Shown piece by piece: positions 5,767 through 6,979 of a stretch of 6,979 nt of DNA. The notes beneath the pieces were generated by a model. It saw only the letters and a list, made by a program, of their open reading frames with translations. It did no database searches and was not told where the DNA came from. The position numbers and the translations under genes are program-made. The DNA lies in contig JAKIUH010000236.1 in NCBI GenBank assembly GCA_021647685.1, positions 1-6,979 on the forward strand, written 5' to 3'. This stretch comes from Bacteroidales bacterium (GTDB taxonomy: Bacteria; Bacteroidota; Bacteroidia; Bacteroidales; NBLH01). The first letter of the stretch is position 1; every line of letters starts with the position of its first letter.

Positions 5767-6410
5767 GGTTGTTTTTTTTCGTTTTTTAATTTGTAAAGAA
5801 TTCTATTTCCCTGAAAATCATAATCAATAATACCAACAACAATTAAATCGGACAGTATATTTATGGCACGATATCGACTAATACCGGCTTGCTTATAAAA
5901 CTGGTTTAAACTAATGTTTTTATTTTGATTTACATACGAAAGTAAAAATTTTTCGGCTTTTGAGTAGTTTATCTTGACTCCTTTTGTGCTCTTCTGTTTT
6001 TTCCAAACATTAAGCATCACAACATTTGCCAAAACATTTTCATCATCAACACGCACATAAGCCAGCCATTTCCCTTTATCTTTTTGCGCAAAAACCGGTT
6101 TTTCTTTACTTTCAGGAATAACAATCTCGAGTACTTTCCGCGATTCTACCATCCAGTCTTTACGCCGAAAAACAATTTCCGGCTTACAGTACATTTGTGC
6201 TGCGGCTTCTACCATATGAAATTCTTCTTCGGTACGAACACCGGCAATTTTACCGTTATCTTTAACCCCAATCAGTAATCTACCTCCTTTTGCATTGGCA
6301 AAAGCAACCATTGCTCGGGCTATTTTCCTGGAATCGTTAATTGCAAATTTAAAATCAAGTTTCAAATGTTCTCCCTGTTCAATCAGTTTATGTATGTAAT
6401 GCCGTTTCAA
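5763..6410 (-). CDS. AlbA_2 (Schlafen-like) domain protein with C-terminal winged helix, 215 aa
   Basis: Residues about 10-125 form an AlbA_2 (Schlafen AlbA_2-like, putative DNA-binding/ATPase) domain. Its signature parts are EQGEHLKLDFKF at 11-22 and the FANAKGG..LIGVKDNGKIAGV region at 37-58. Residues about 150-208 look like a winged helix (ISLNQFYKQAGISRYRAINILSDL). The likely role is a cytoplasmic nucleic-acid-binding or regulatory protein; the exact function is unknown for the family. The length fits Bacteroidetes homologues of about 200-215 aa. The start codon is TTG at 6410: a TAA stop precedes it directly in frame, and the first ATG (Met34) would remove the domain's first strands. The stop overlaps the start of the propeller gene by 4 bp. 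Upstream, 139 bp separate it from the trailer end of a CRISPR array transcribed toward it. Confidence 0.85.
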   Translation of the reverse strand: MKRHYIHKLIEQGEHLKLDFKFAINDSRKIARAMVAFANAKGGRLLIGVKDNGKIAGVRTEEEFHMVEAAAQMYCKPEIVFRRKDWMVESRKVLEIVIPESKEKPVFAQKDKGKWLAYVRVDDENVLANVVMLNVWKKQKSTKGVKINYSKAEKFLLSYVNQNKNISLNQFYKQAGISRYRAINILSDLIVVGIIDYDFQGNRILYKLKNEKKQP

Positions 6411-6549
6411 TTAAATACTATTGATTTTCTCGGCAATATAAATATTTTGTTGTAAAAAATCTAATTGCTACGATATGTATTTCCATAAATCTGCAACCAG
6501 CTTCTACTGCAAAGCCCAAGAGATACAATTATGAATTAGTAGTGGGCAG

Positions 6550-6979
6550 TTTTCAATTCCAAAATGGTGCGATTAAAAGGTTTGATTTTTACTTTCCGGC
6601 GTTCTCTCAGTTGGGCTTTCAATTCCAAAATGGTACGATTAAAAGTTTGTAAATTCTACAATATCGCCATTATCGTAGCGCGTTTCAATTCCAAAATGGT
6701 ACGATTAAAAGAATTTTTAAAAAGTTTATTAAAAAGTTTATTAAAAGTTTCAATTCCAAAATGGTACGATTAAAAGGCAGGATGCAGATATAGTTATATT
6801 AGTTAATAGATAGTTTCAATTCCAAAATGGTACGATTAAAAGAAGAAAAACAAAGAAAAACAGCACGCATTTTATACGTGTTTCAATTCCAAAATGGTAC
6901 GATTAAAAGCTTTTCCATTGTCTAAATTCCCTCCGCTTGTATATAGTTTCAATTCCAAAATGGTACGATTAAAAGACAA
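6550..6979 (-). CRISPR. CRISPR array, leader-distal end, 7 repeats and 6 full spacers (continues past right edge)
   Basis: The 30-bp repeat starts GTTTCAATTCC and ends CGATTAAAAG on the plus strand. Copies lie at 6550-6579, 6616-6645, 6682-6711, 6747-6776, 6813-6842, 6880-6909 and 6946-6975. The spacers are 36, 36, 35, 36, 37 and 36 nt, and a seventh starts at 6976. Two arguments give minus-strand transcription. The reverse complement ends in GGAATTGAAAC, the canonical crRNA 5' handle (ATTGAAAC). The only variant repeats are at the left end: the first has G1T and A20G and the second G1C, as expected of the leader-distal trailer. The leader therefore lies beyond 6979. A 30-bp repeat of this type with ~36-nt spacers suits subtype I-B, with type III possible. 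No cas gene is in the window, so the subtype is inferred. Confidence 0.97.

Noticed and set aside
6404..6412. GTTTCAATT just before the AlbA_2 start, same as the first 9 bases of the CRISPR repeat
   Set aside because: The match stops after 9 bases, the remaining 21 positions do not fit, and it overlaps the coding start. Chance is more likely than a decayed repeat.
6411..6549. Search for a CRISPR leader or a cas gene between the AlbA_2 gene and the array
   Set aside because: No ORF or leader-like run is present. Repeat orientation and degenerate repeats show this is the trailer side.
6564..6773. 69-aa plus-strand ORF with repeated FNSKMVRLK
   Set aside because: The protein repeat is only the translation of CRISPR repeats plus spacers, not a gene.

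Overview
The window is AT-rich chromosomal DNA, most likely from a Bacteroidetes (Bacteroidales-like) bacterium. The evidence for this is the exported proteins whose signal peptides end in 'FSQ', a TTG...TAnnTTTG-type promoter, the absence of Shine-Dalgarno sequences before starts, and protein families common in that phylum (DUF4143 ATPases, AlbA_2/wHTH proteins). The genus cannot be named from the sequence. All six genes I accept lie on the minus strand, so transcription runs right to left.

Left to right on the plus strand: (1) 1-270 holds no gene, but positions 31-185 carry small palindromes that look like remnants of a REP/RAYT-type dispersed repeat. (2) 271-1449 is a DUF4143-family AAA ATPase with a Bacteroidetes-type promoter just before its start. 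(3) 1450-1810 is intergenic and unusually rich in inverted repeats. It includes a perfect 36-bp palindrome (1559-1594) and the arcB intrinsic terminator (1752-1791). (4) 1811-4029 is an arginine/citrulline catabolic unit: arcC (carbamate kinase), a small putative secreted protein of 68 aa, then arcB (catabolic-type ornithine carbamoyltransferase). Together ArcB and ArcC would convert citrulline and phosphate to ornithine, CO2, NH3 and ATP. Arginine deiminase (arcA) and a transporter are not in the window. (5) 4030-4299 is the arcC upstream region. It contains a 107-bp nested foldback that looks MITE-like and, beyond it, a perfect match to the ARG-box consensus of ArgR/AhrC repressors. (6) 4300-6410 is a two-gene unit joined by an ATGA overlap: a cytoplasmic AlbA_2/wHTH protein starting at TTG, then an exported eight-repeat PQQ-like beta-propeller. 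(7) 6550-6979 is the leader-distal end of a CRISPR array with seven 30-bp repeats and six complete spacers of 35-37 nt. It is transcribed on the minus strand and continues past the right edge. No cas genes are in the window.

The observations most worth following are the perfect palindrome beside the ATPase, the foldback lying between a canonical ARG box and arcC, the small secreted ORF inside the arc operon, the translationally coupled AlbA_2/propeller pair facing the CRISPR trailer, and an almost G/C-free CRISPR spacer made of tandem 12-mers. I see no cluster that is clearly a new defence system. These are leads, not established systems.
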